Below are positions 1 to 5,834 of a stretch of DNA of 6,644 bases, piece by piece. Position 1 is the first letter of the stretch, and the number at the start of each line of letters is the position of its first letter. The DNA comes from JBLHKE01 sp047619485 (lineage in GTDB: Bacteria; Verrucomicrobiota; Verrucomicrobiia; Verrucomicrobiales; DEV007), in contig JBLHKE010000442.1 in NCBI GenBank assembly GCA_047619485.1, positions 1-6,644 on the forward strand, read 5' to 3'. The notes under the pieces are model-generated. The model saw only the letters and a list, made by a program, of their open reading frames with translations. It was not told the origin of the DNA and searched no databases. The position numbers were made by a program, and so were the translations under genes.

Positions 1-2096
1 GGGACATCGATGGCACCAAGGCCGTCGATCTTTGGACACGGATTTTCAATCGCGTCGATCATGGAGAAATGCCGCCGCCTAAGGCAAAGACACATCCGAC
101 TCGGGATCAGATCGATCAGTTTCTGGCAATCGTGACCCCGCCGCTCTTGGACGCTGACAAGAAACTAAGTGCTGTCCAGATGCGCCGTCTCAATCGGATC
201 GAGTATGAGCACACGCTACAGGACTTGCTCGCGATTGACATCCCGCTGCAACACCTCCTTCCCGAGGATCCGGAGGCGGGAGGATTCGACAACAATGGCG
301 CGGCACTCGCCGTCTCTGCCGAACTCATCGAGCGCTACCTCCAGGCCGCGCGGCTAGCCCTCGATCACGCCGTCGTCCACGGCGACGCGCCTGCAACTGA
401 GACATTCACCGCCAGCTCCATGGACGAGGTGAAGCCGTATTTCGGTAAAAACTACGGCTACCACGACGAGCGCATCGTCGCCTACCTGACCGATCGCACG
501 AACTACAGCAAGATATCTACGCGCAGCCGACGCTTGCCACAGCGCGGCCGTTACCGATTCAAATTCACCGCTGCGGCCCACAACAGTGACAAACCGATCG
601 TGTTTTCGATTGTCGCGTCCGATTTCAAATCCGCCGGCGCGACCTATGTCGACCTCGGATATTTCGAAGCGCCCCTTGAGTCGAAAGTCTTCGAGATCGA
701 AGCCGTGCTGGATAAAAAGTTCGCCATCCAATTCTTCGCCCAGGGGCTGAAGACCTGGATCAAAGATCCTGACAAAATCCGATCTCCCGGTGTCGGTTTC
801 AGTGAGGTGGAGATCACCGGACCGTTGATTGACCGGTGGCCGCCGCAGAGTCATCGGCAGTTGATTGGTGATGTCGATCTGAAAGCAGGAACCCTGGAGG
901 ACGCGGCGCTCGTTCTGAAGAACTTTGTTCCGCGGGCGTTCCGCAGGCCGGTCACGGACGCCGAGCTGAAGCGCTACACCCAGATGGTTGCTGACAAGCT
1001 CGCCGAGGGGCGTTGTTTCGAGGAGGGGCTCCGGGTCGCTCTCGAAGCCGTCCTCTGCTCGACGCAGTTCCTTTTTCTCCAGGACGAATCGATCGACAGC
1101 AGGCTCTCGTATTTCCTGTGGAACAGTCTTCCCGACCCAAACACTCCCGAGGAAAGTTTGGCGGCGAAGGTCGACCGCATGTTGGAGGATCCGAGGAGTG
1201 CTCGATTTGTCATCAACTTCACTGGCCAGTGGCTGAAGCTACGGGACATCGATGAGACGATTCCCGACGCCACCCTTTACGGAAGCTTCGATGATGTGCT
1301 CAAAGTCAGCATGATCTGGGAGGCTGAAAGCTTCTTCCGCAAACTGCTCGAGGATAATTTAAGCATCGAGAACTTCCTCGATTCGAAGTTCGCGATGTTG
1401 AACGGTCGGCTCGCTGACCACTATGGGATCCCAGGCGTCAGCGGGCTTCAGGTGAGGGAAATTGCGCTCCCACAAGACAGCGTGCGCGGCGGTGTTCTGA
1501 CGCAGGCTGGAGTTTTGAAAGTCACCGCCAACGGCACCAGCACTTCGCCCGTGCTCCGCGGTGTTTGGGTGTTGGAGAACATTCTCGGCCGGCACATTCC
1601 ACCACCGCCGCCGAATGTTGGCGGCATCGAGCCCGACATCCGTTCGGCGACAACGATCCGCGAGCAACTCGATCTGCATCGCCATGCAGAAAGCTGCCAG
1701 GCCTGCCATCAATACATCGATCCACCGGGCTTCGCTCTCGAGAGTTTCGATCCGACCGGTGCCTACCGCGAGAAATATCTCCAGTTCAAAGTAAACCCAG
1801 AACACGCTGACAAAGGATGGGGGAGAGTTGTCGACGCCGCCACCGTGGATGCATCAGGCAAACTCGCCAGCGGCGAGGCGTTCGAATCGATCCGCGAGTT
1901 CAAGCAACTCATCGATGCCGACACCTTTTCCAGAACCCTCACCGAACGCATCCTCACCTACGCGCTCGGCCGCGAGATGGGATTCTCCGACCGCGCGGCC
2001 ATCGACGAGATTGCCAAGGCCGCAAAGGCAAAGGGTAACGGCTTCCGCACCCTGCTCCACGAGATCATCCACAGCGACATTTTTCAAAACCCATGA
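1..2096 (+). CDS. Planctomycete-type cytochrome c, DUF1587/1595/1592/1588/1585 protein (5' truncated)
   Basis: The reading frame is open to the left edge (first whole codon at base 3), so the start lies upstream. The ATG at 69 is internal: it is the Met of GEMPPPKAK, the typical end of a planctomycete-type N-terminal cytochrome domain (PSCyt1), whose own CxxCH would lie outside the window. Counting from that Met, I see DUF1587 at about 35-100 (RRLNRIEYEHTLQDLL), a beta-rich stretch at about 125-255 ending GPLIDRWPP, DUF1595 at about 277-336 (FVPRAFRRPVTDAELKRY), DUF1592 at about 340-465 (SRLSYFLWNSLPDP), DUF1588 at about 470-570 with the haem c motif C543-x-x-C546-H547 before YIDPPGFALE, and DUF1585 at about 600-673 (TERILTYALGREM). 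The family is extracytoplasmic and presumed redox-active, but the reaction is not established. It overlaps the DUF1552 gene by 4 bases (ATGA), implying translational coupling. Family assignment is secure; biochemical function is inference. Confidence 0.93.
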   Translation, partial: DIDGTKAVDLWTRIFNRVDHGEMPPPKAKTHPTRDQIDQFLAIVTPPLLDADKKLSAVQMRRLNRIEYEHTLQDLLAIDIPLQHLLPEDPEAGGFDNNGAALAVSAELIERYLQAARLALDHAVVHGDAPATETFTASSMDEVKPYFGKNYGYHDERIVAYLTDRTNYSKISTRSRRLPQRGRYRFKFTAAAHNSDKPIVFSIVASDFKSAGATYVDLGYFEAPLESKVFEIEAVLDKKFAIQFFAQGLKTWIKDPDKIRSPGVGFSEVEITGPLIDRWPPQSHRQLIGDVDLKAGTLEDAALVLKNFVPRAFRRPVTDAELKRYTQMVADKLAEGRCFEEGLRVALEAVLCSTQFLFLQDESIDSRLSYFLWNSLPDPNTPEESLAAKVDRMLEDPRSARFVINFTGQWLKLRDIDETIPDATLYGSFDDVLKVSMIWEAESFFRKLLEDNLSIENFLDSKFAMLNGRLADHYGIPGVSGLQVREIALPQDSVRGGVLTQAGVLKVTANGTSTSPVLRGVWVLENILGRHIPPPPPNVGGIEPDIRSATTIREQLDLHRHAESCQACHQYIDPPGFALESFDPTGAYREKYLQFKVNPEHADKGWGRVVDAATVDASGKLASGEAFESIREFKQLIDADTFSRTLTERILTYALGREMGFSDRAAIDEIAKAAKAKGNGFRTLLHEIIHSDIFQNP

Positions 2097-3316
2097 TCAA
2101 CCGCAGAACATTTCTCCGCAGCGCGGGCGTCTGTCTGGCCCTGCCCGCCCTCGAATCATTCGCCCAGACTGCAGCGTCGCCACAGCGGATGGTCGCGGTG
2201 AATATCCCGCTGGGCTTCTATCCGCCCAACTTCTTTCCGACAGGAAGCGGTCGCGACTATCGATCGAGTTCCTATCTCAAACAGGCCGATCCGATGCGGG
2301 GGAAATTCACCGTCATCTCGGGGACCAGCCACCCCGGTGTCGACGGCGGGCATGCGGCCGAGAAAACGTTCCTCACCGCCGCCCCGCATCCGGACGCACG
2401 CGGTTTTAAGAATTCCGTGTCACTCGATCAGTTCATCGCCAAACGCATCGGCGATGCGACACGCTTTTCCTCACTGACGGTCGGGGAGAAAAGTCTTTCA
2501 TTCACCGAGAACGGCGTCGCAATCCCCAATGAGGTGTCGCCCTCGAGAATGTTTGCCAAACTTTTCCTCAAAGGAACAGACAAGGATATCGCCACCCAGA
2601 AGCAGCAACTGCGAGACGGTCATAGCATCCTCGACAACGTTCTCGACGAAGCCAGATCAACCCAATCAAAACTTGGTCGGGGAGATCGCGAGAAGCTCGA
2701 TCAGTTCTTCACTGCCCTCCGTGAAGCGGAGCGGCGGCTCGACAAATCCGAGCGCTGGCTCGACACGCCAAAACCGGCCGTCGATGCAGAGCGACCGAAA
2801 GACGTCGGCCCCATCGACGTCGTTGCTTGGATGCGCGGTCACTTCGATGTCATCCGCCTCGCCTTGCAGACAGATTCCAGCCGGATTGTCGCATTCGCAG
2901 GGGCTGGACACGGCTTGGTCGTCCCGTTGCCCGGCGTCAGCCAAGGATACCACAACCTCACGCACCACGGTAAAAACCCGGAGATGATCAAACAACTCGA
3001 GATGATCGAGCACGCCACCGTTCAAGTCTGGGCAGAATTTTTAGGTAAGCTGGACGCAACCAAAGAAGGCGATGGGACGCTGTTAGATCACACCCAGGTG
3101 CTGATGGGCAGCAATCTCGGCAGCGCCAGTGGACACATCACCACCAACCTGCCGATCGTCCTGGCTGGCGGCGGCTACAAACACGGCCAGCACCTTGCCT
3201 TCGATCAAAAGAACAACTACCCGCTGGCCAATCTCTTCGTCAGCATGATGCAACGACTCGGTGTCGAAGCCGACGCGTTCGCATCCGGTAAATCAACCAT
3301 GACCGGACTCTCCTGA
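2093..3316 (+). CDS. DUF1552 family exported protein
   Basis: This complete 407-residue protein has a twin-arginine signal at its N-terminus: R4-R5-T-F-L-R followed by a hydrophobic stretch and ALESFAQ, so export by Tat is likely, with cleavage near residue 25. The body matches DUF1552: NIPLGFYPPNFFP near 37-49, SGTSHPGVDGGHA near 76-88, a helical charged segment around 165-225, then LMGSNLGSASGHITTNLPIVLAGGG at about 337-361 (cited in part: MGSNLGSASGH) and the terminal PLANLFVSMMQRLGV at about 377-391. DUF1552 and the related DUF1501 resemble sulfatase/phosphatase-fold proteins and are nearly always encoded beside DUF1592-family cytochromes in PVC genomes; the pair's substrate is unknown. 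The start is fixed by the ATGA overlap with the upstream stop and by the Tat signal. No Shine-Dalgarno is visible, consistent with coupled translation. Length is near the lower end for the family, with no internal gap seen. Confidence 0.93.
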   Translation: MINRRTFLRSAGVCLALPALESFAQTAASPQRMVAVNIPLGFYPPNFFPTGSGRDYRSSSYLKQADPMRGKFTVISGTSHPGVDGGHAAEKTFLTAAPHPDARGFKNSVSLDQFIAKRIGDATRFSSLTVGEKSLSFTENGVAIPNEVSPSRMFAKLFLKGTDKDIATQKQQLRDGHSILDNVLDEARSTQSKLGRGDREKLDQFFTALREAERRLDKSERWLDTPKPAVDAERPKDVGPIDVVAWMRGHFDVIRLALQTDSSRIVAFAGAGHGLVVPLPGVSQGYHNLTHHGKNPEMIKQLEMIEHATVQVWAEFLGKLDATKEGDGTLLDHTQVLMGSNLGSASGHITTNLPIVLAGGGYKHGQHLAFDQKNNYPLANLFVSMMQRLGVEADAFASGKSTMTGLS

Positions 3317-3326
3317 GAATGAGCTT

Positions 3327-4538
3327 ATGAGAGTGCATCGATTTACAGAATTCGTTCTTGCCATCGTACTTGCCCTGATCACAAGTGATGGGATGGCTCA
3401 GGACTGGCCTCAGTGGCGCGGTCTGGACCGTGATGGCAAAGCCAATTTCAAGGCTCCCGAGAACTGGCCGCAGGAGTTTACTCTGCAGTGGAAGGTGACG
3501 GTGGGCGACGGCGTCGCTACGCCGGCGCTGGTCGGCGACAGGCTCTATGTTTTCTCCCGCGAGGATGGCAGCGAAGTCACCCGTTGCCTCGAAGCTACCA
3601 GCGGAAAAGAGATCTGGATCGACGAATTTGAAACGCGTGGCGCCAGCGGCCCGGCGCGTGGTTTCCCTGGGCCACGAAGTTCGCCGACCGTGGCTGAAGG
3701 CAAGGTCGTGACGCTCGGCGCGCGTGGCATGCTCTCCTGTCTCGACGCAAACACGGGCAAGAAACTTTGGCGCAAGGACGAGTTCGAGGAGTACCCGATG
3801 TTCCATCCCGCATCGTCGCCGCTCGTGACCAATGGACTGTGCATCGCGCAACTCGGCGGACAGCGCAACGGCTCGCTCGTCGCGTACGACCTTGTGAGCG
3901 GCGAAAAAAAATGGCAATGGCAAGGCGGCAGTCCCGAGTACGCCTCGCCGGTGTTAATGAACATCGGTGACAGCCAATTAGTCATCGCAAAGATCGTGAA
4001 CCGCATCGTGGCGATCGGGGCGACCGATGGCAAACTCATGTGGGAAATGCCCTACAAGGGCGGATGGATCACCTCGACTCCCATTGTCGGGCGCGACACG
4101 CTGTTCTTCACTGACCCTGACCGTGGCACCCGCGCGATCAAGTTCGAGACGACGGCTGACGGGATCCAGGCAAAGGATCTCTGGAAAAACGACAAGATTT
4201 CCGTCCAGTACAACACGCCAGTTTTAAAGGACGGCCTGCTCTACGGACTTTCCAAGCAAAACGAATTCTTCTGCCTCGACGCTCGCGATGGCAAAACCGT
4301 CTGGAGCGCCCCTACCGGTGGCGGTGGTGATTATGGTTCGATTGTGGATGCCGGATCAGTTCTCCTCGCACTCACGCCGCATGCCAAATTGATCGCGTTC
4401 CAACCCGGCGACAAAAAATACGTCGAGCTGGCGCGCATCAGAGTGGCGGACAGCGAAACCTACGCCTACCCGGTTGTCTCCGGCAATCGGATCTTCATCA
4501 AAGACAAGGGGACGGTGAGGCTCTGGACAATCCAGTGA
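3327..4538 (+). CDS. PQQ-like beta-propeller repeat protein, exported
   Basis: This complete 403-residue protein has a Sec signal peptide: hydrophobic core at about 9-19 (FVLAIVLALIT) and probable cleavage after GMA at residue 24, leaving QDWPQWRG, a common mature start for PVC outer proteins of this type. The propeller is shown by five repeats of the A-x-[SDT]-G-K-x-x-W type: EATSGKEIW (~89-97), DANTGKKLW (~140-148), DLVSGEKKW (~188-196), GATDGKLMW (~231-239) and DARDGKTVW (~318-326), consistent with a PQQ_2 (BamB/quinoprotein-like) fold of seven or eight blades. I see no clear set of PQQ-binding or catalytic calcium residues, so a non-enzymatic scaffold or binding role is as likely as a dehydrogenase. 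The gene starts 10 bases after the DUF1552 stop, so it is most likely the third gene of the same operon. Only a weak GAG-type Shine-Dalgarno precedes the ATG. Confidence 0.9.
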   Translation: MRVHRFTEFVLAIVLALITSDGMAQDWPQWRGLDRDGKANFKAPENWPQEFTLQWKVTVGDGVATPALVGDRLYVFSREDGSEVTRCLEATSGKEIWIDEFETRGASGPARGFPGPRSSPTVAEGKVVTLGARGMLSCLDANTGKKLWRKDEFEEYPMFHPASSPLVTNGLCIAQLGGQRNGSLVAYDLVSGEKKWQWQGGSPEYASPVLMNIGDSQLVIAKIVNRIVAIGATDGKLMWEMPYKGGWITSTPIVGRDTLFFTDPDRGTRAIKFETTADGIQAKDLWKNDKISVQYNTPVLKDGLLYGLSKQNEFFCLDARDGKTVWSAPTGGGGDYGSIVDAGSVLLALTPHAKLIAFQPGDKKYVELARIRVADSETYAYPVVSGNRIFIKDKGTVRLWTIQ

Positions 4539-4565
4539 TTAGATGACTAGGTAGGCAGTTTGCTG

Positions 4566-4573
4566 AAGGAGGT
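4566..4573 (+). promoter_or_regulatory. Perfect Shine-Dalgarno AAGGAGGT
   Basis: The octamer AAGGAGGT is an exact complement of the 16S rRNA 3' tail and lies 6 bases before the ATG at 4580, an ideal spacing. It is stronger than any ribosome site seen before the real genes in this window. It lies 27 bases after the stop of the propeller gene. The motif could be chance or a leftover from a lost downstream gene. Confidence 0.4.
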
Positions 4574-4579
4574 CCGTGC

Positions 4580-4633
4580 ATGGAAGAAACCGATGCGATG
4601 AACTTTGATTGGTGGCGCAACGCGGCAAACTAG
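4580..4633 (+). CDS. Possible 17-residue micro-ORF
   Basis: ATG at 4580 opens a 17-codon frame reading MEETDAMNFDWWRNAAN and ending in TAG. Its only support is the ideally placed AAGGAGGT upstream and its position directly after the operon's last gene. I recognise no family, signal peptide or membrane segment. It could be a real small protein, the truncated start of a gene whose remainder was lost, or coincidence. Its stop shares the CTAG tetranucleotide with the stop of the - strand remnant, so the two frames meet tail to tail. Confidence 0.2.
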   Translation: MEETDAMNFDWWRNAAN

Positions 4634-4752
4634 CCGGAGGGAACCCGGGTCACTTTGTAGTAGCGCCGATCTAGTGTGCCGATCTGGTCGGTGAATGAGG
4701 CGCGGGTTGGCTCGGTGATCACGTTGCCGGGCAGATCGGCTTGCCAGCCCAC
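4630..4752 (-). pseudogene. C-terminal remnant of a secreted Verrucomicrobiota-type protein
   Basis: In a frame different from the DUF1080 gene, about 40 codons run up to a TAG at 4632-4630. The peptide begins VGWQADLPGN, passes through TEPTRASFTDQIGTLD and ends RRYYKVTRVPSG. The pattern W-x-x-x-LPG...T-x-x-SFTD......R-x-Y-Y-K-V closely resembles the last strand of FN3/Ig-like or LamG-rich secreted proteins of Verrucomicrobiota, which commonly end '...FTD....RFYRV'. No start is available: the frame closes at a TGA inside the DUF1080 gene, only about 20 codons upstream. I therefore read it as the stranded tail of a deleted or rearranged gene. The resemblance is judged by eye; it could be a coincidental open frame. 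Confidence 0.4.
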
Positions 4753-4760
4753 TTCTTCTT

Positions 4761-5555
4761 CTAGCCCTTGATCTCTTTGACCCAGACGTTGCGGAATCGA
4801 ACGTCATTGCCATGCTCCTGGAGCTTGAGACCGCCCGGTTCGGGGCCGGGCTTAATGCCGCCGTTGATCTTCTTGATCTCGGCGTTGTCGTGCACCTTGA
4901 TGCCGTTCCAATAGACGGTCGCACGCGCCGGCTCGGTAACCTTGCCATCTTTCCACTTGGGCGCCTTGAAGGTGATGTGGAAGGATTGCCAGGTGCCGTT
5001 GGATCGCCAGGCGTTCTTGTCCGGAACGCGGTCCATGCAGAACGCGGCGATGCCATGGGGGCCGATCTTCCAGTTGTAAGGATCCTTGGCGTCATTGCCT
5101 TTGGGCGATTCGATCTGAATCTCGTAGCGGTTCTGCAGATAGACACCGCTGTTGGCATACCCCTCGGCGCTGTCGTCGCCGCGATTGCCCATCAGCACAA
5201 ACTCGACGTGGGCTTCGAAGTCCTGGTACTTTTTCTTGGAGACTAGATCGTGCGTGCCCCAGCTCTTGCCGCCGTTGGTCATCAGAACCTTGGTGTCATC
5301 TGTCGGGCTCTTGACTAGCGACCAGGTGATCTTCATGTCCTTCTGTGGCCACATCACCCAGTTGTCGTCGATCGACTTCTGCGTCCCGTCGAAAAGCTTG
5401 TCGGCACCTTCGGGTGCCTTCACGCCCTGATCCTTGGTCTTGTCATAACTCGGCTTGTCTTCGGGCTTCACCGCCTTCTCGTCGGCGACGGCCGAGCCGA
5501 TCACCGCAAATATGGCCAGCAAAGCAACGCATTTTCCGATCTTCATTGTAATCAT
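4761..5555 (-). CDS. DUF1080 (3-keto-disaccharide hydrolase) domain secreted protein
   Basis: This 264-residue protein begins with a Sec signal peptide (MITMKIGKCVALLAIFAVIG, cleavage probable after SAVA at residue 24), then a charged linker rich in Lys/Asp (25-50) and one DUF1080 domain. The domain shows the usual entry KLFDG (53-57), the central NSGVYLQNRYEIQI strand pair (135-148), a WQSFHITFKAP segment (189-199), VYWNGIKVHDN (214-224) and the closing GGLKLQEHGNDVRFRNVWVKEI (partly cited: LKLQEHGNDVRFRNVW). The fold is a concanavalin/LamG-like jelly roll; family members act on or bind sugars, and some hydrolyse 3-keto-glycosides, but this member's substrate is unknown. I chose the ATG at 5555 because GAGGG sits 7 bases upstream; an ATG at 5594 would place that site inside the coding region, and an ATG at 5546 is 16 bases from it. 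It is convergent to the cytochrome operon and appears monocistronic or the last gene after 5835. Confidence 0.9.
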   Translation of the reverse strand: MITMKIGKCVALLAIFAVIGSAVADEKAVKPEDKPSYDKTKDQGVKAPEGADKLFDGTQKSIDDNWVMWPQKDMKITWSLVKSPTDDTKVLMTNGGKSWGTHDLVSKKKYQDFEAHVEFVLMGNRGDDSAEGYANSGVYLQNRYEIQIESPKGNDAKDPYNWKIGPHGIAAFCMDRVPDKNAWRSNGTWQSFHITFKAPKWKDGKVTEPARATVYWNGIKVHDNAEIKKINGGIKPGPEPGGLKLQEHGNDVRFRNVWVKEIKG

Positions 5556-5558
5556 ATC

Positions 5559-5583
5559 AAATCCCTCGCCAGTAGAGGGTTTT
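5559..5583 (-). promoter_or_regulatory. Shine-Dalgarno of the DUF1080 gene inside an inverted repeat
   Basis: On the - strand the ribosome site GAGGG (5567-5563) is the 3' arm of an inverted repeat whose 5' arm is CCCTC (5579-5575), with a 7-base loop. After a single A-A mismatch, AAA (5583-5581) pairs with TTT (5561-5559), giving 8 pairs in total. If transcribed, the hairpin would hide the Shine-Dalgarno and end 3 bases before the ATG. The pairing is directly visible; a regulatory role is inference. Confidence 0.45.
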
Positions 5584-5648
5584 ATGTCAATCAAAAAGTA
5601 GGTGGTCGCAACGGGCGATCGCTAGGGCGACCCTCATGGTTCGAGCAT

Positions 5649-5669
5649 CTCCTCCACCTCCACCTCCAC
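5649..5669. repeat. Short tandem repeat, (CTCCAC)x3 with CTC lead-in
   Basis: Three perfect copies of CTCCAC occupy 5652-5669, preceded by CTC. On the - strand this is a run of GGA and GGT units with six GG pairs separated by single bases, a two-tier G-quadruplex-capable sequence and a set of overlapping GGAGG motifs. In one - strand frame it encodes alternating Val-Glu ending MLEP and a stop. Confidence 0.7.
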
Positions 5670-5723
5670 GACCCGCCGCGCATTCCTTGTCCACTATTGC
5701 CAGAGAATTCCTTTTTCGACCCC

Positions 5724-5739
5724 GGCGTCACTAGACGCC
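5724..5739. repeat. Perfect 6-bp inverted repeat GGCGTC-ACTA-GACGCC
   Basis: A perfect 6-base stem with a 4-base loop. On the - strand it is followed by GGGGTCGAAAAAGG rather than a T-run, and on the + strand by TATCGGGC, so it is not a standard intrinsic terminator. The compact stem beside a conserved-looking GGGGTC is reminiscent of REP-type elements. Confidence 0.5.
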
Positions 5740-5769
5740 TATCGGGCAGGTTGAAGGGGGGAGGGCGCT

Positions 5770-5784
5770 CTGCGGCTCGCGCAG
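5770..5784. repeat. Perfect 5-bp inverted repeat CTGCG-GCTCG-CGCAG
   Basis: A GC-rich 5-base stem with a 5-base loop lies about 50 bases beyond the stop of the deacetylase-like gene. No T-run follows it on the - strand, so terminator function is doubtful. It directly abuts the GTGTCTGACCC box. Confidence 0.4.
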
Positions 5785-5806
5785 TGTCTGACCCTGGCTT
5801 TGGTCA
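5785..5806. repeat. GTCTGACCC box, possible edge of REP/IS200-type element
   Basis: The - strand reads GGGTCAGACAC. Boxes of this kind (GGGGTCAGACAC) are, from memory, found repeatedly around REP-associated tyrosine (Y1) transposase genes in Verrucomicrobiota, Planctomycetota and other phyla. TGACC (5789-5793) and GGTCA (5802-5806) also form a weak inverted repeat with an 8-base loop. No transposase frame is present here, so this would be debris or a non-autonomous copy. Confidence 0.3.
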
Positions 5807-5834
5807 CTATGTCGCTAGATGAAAATCGCAGTTC

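Larger units (their letters stand above)
4539..4760. other. Convergent intergenic spacer
   Basis: This stretch separates the end of the + strand operon from the convergent DUF1080 gene. I find no strong stem followed by a T-run on either strand, so no intrinsic terminator is called. It contains the GCCGATCT direct repeat (at 4665 and 4678), a perfect 9-base inverted repeat GCCGATCTG/CAGATCGGC (4678-4686 and 4732-4740, 45 bases apart), a short + strand reading frame and a - strand protein remnant listed separately. The inverted repeat falls inside the remnant and may be chance. Confidence 0.6.
5584..5834. other. Non-coding region with small hairpins and repeat motifs
   Basis: This stretch lies between the stop of the deacetylase-like gene and the 5' leader of the DUF1080 gene, both on the - strand. 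I find no reading frame with family character. It holds a GCGATCGC palindrome (5615-5622), the CTCCAC tandem repeat (5652-5669), a GGCGTC/GACGCC hairpin (5724-5739), a CTGCG/CGCAG hairpin (5770-5784) and a GTGTCTGACCC box (5785-5795). The promoter of the DUF1080 gene should lie here, but no convincing -35/-10 pair is seen. The patchwork resembles REP-like or IS-derived repeat debris. Confidence 0.55.

Noticed and set aside
69..71. ATG at 69 as the start of the first gene
   Set aside because: The frame is open to the left edge, and this Met lies inside the conserved GEMPPP of the cytochrome domain, so the gene starts outside the window.
354..854. 166-codon - strand frame antisense to the cytochrome gene
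   Set aside because: No domain, signal or ribosome site; fully explained by codon bias of the sense gene.
1828..2409. 193-codon + strand frame spanning the first two genes
   Set aside because: It is rich in Ser/Arg/Pro with no domain, and overlaps the conserved DUF1585 and DUF1552 frames; it is a shadow.
3240..3923. 227-codon - strand open frame across the DUF1552/propeller junction
   Set aside because: It lies opposite two securely identified genes, has no recognisable domain and is Arg/Ala-rich in the way of GC-driven antisense frames.
4678..4740. 9-bp inverted repeat GCCGATCTG/CAGATCGGC as a terminator or operator
   Set aside because: The arms are 45 bases apart, no T-run follows, and both lie inside the apparent coding remnant.
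4547..5158. 203-codon - strand frame overlapping the DUF1080 gene and the spacer
   Set aside because: Its sequence is low-complexity Ser/Arg/Pro, and the DUF1080 frame accounts for the region; the better candidate in the spacer is the other - strand frame ending at 4630.
5585..5590. Perfect TTGACA (- strand) as a -35 box for the DUF1080 gene
   Set aside because: At 17-base spacing the -10 position is GAGGGA, overlapping the Shine-Dalgarno, with no TATAAT-like hexamer; the CATAAA just downstream has only a poor -35 partner.
5615..5622. GCGATCGC palindrome (HIP1-like core)
   Set aside because: Only one copy noticed, and nothing else suggests a cyanobacterium; an 8-base GC-rich palindrome is easily chance.
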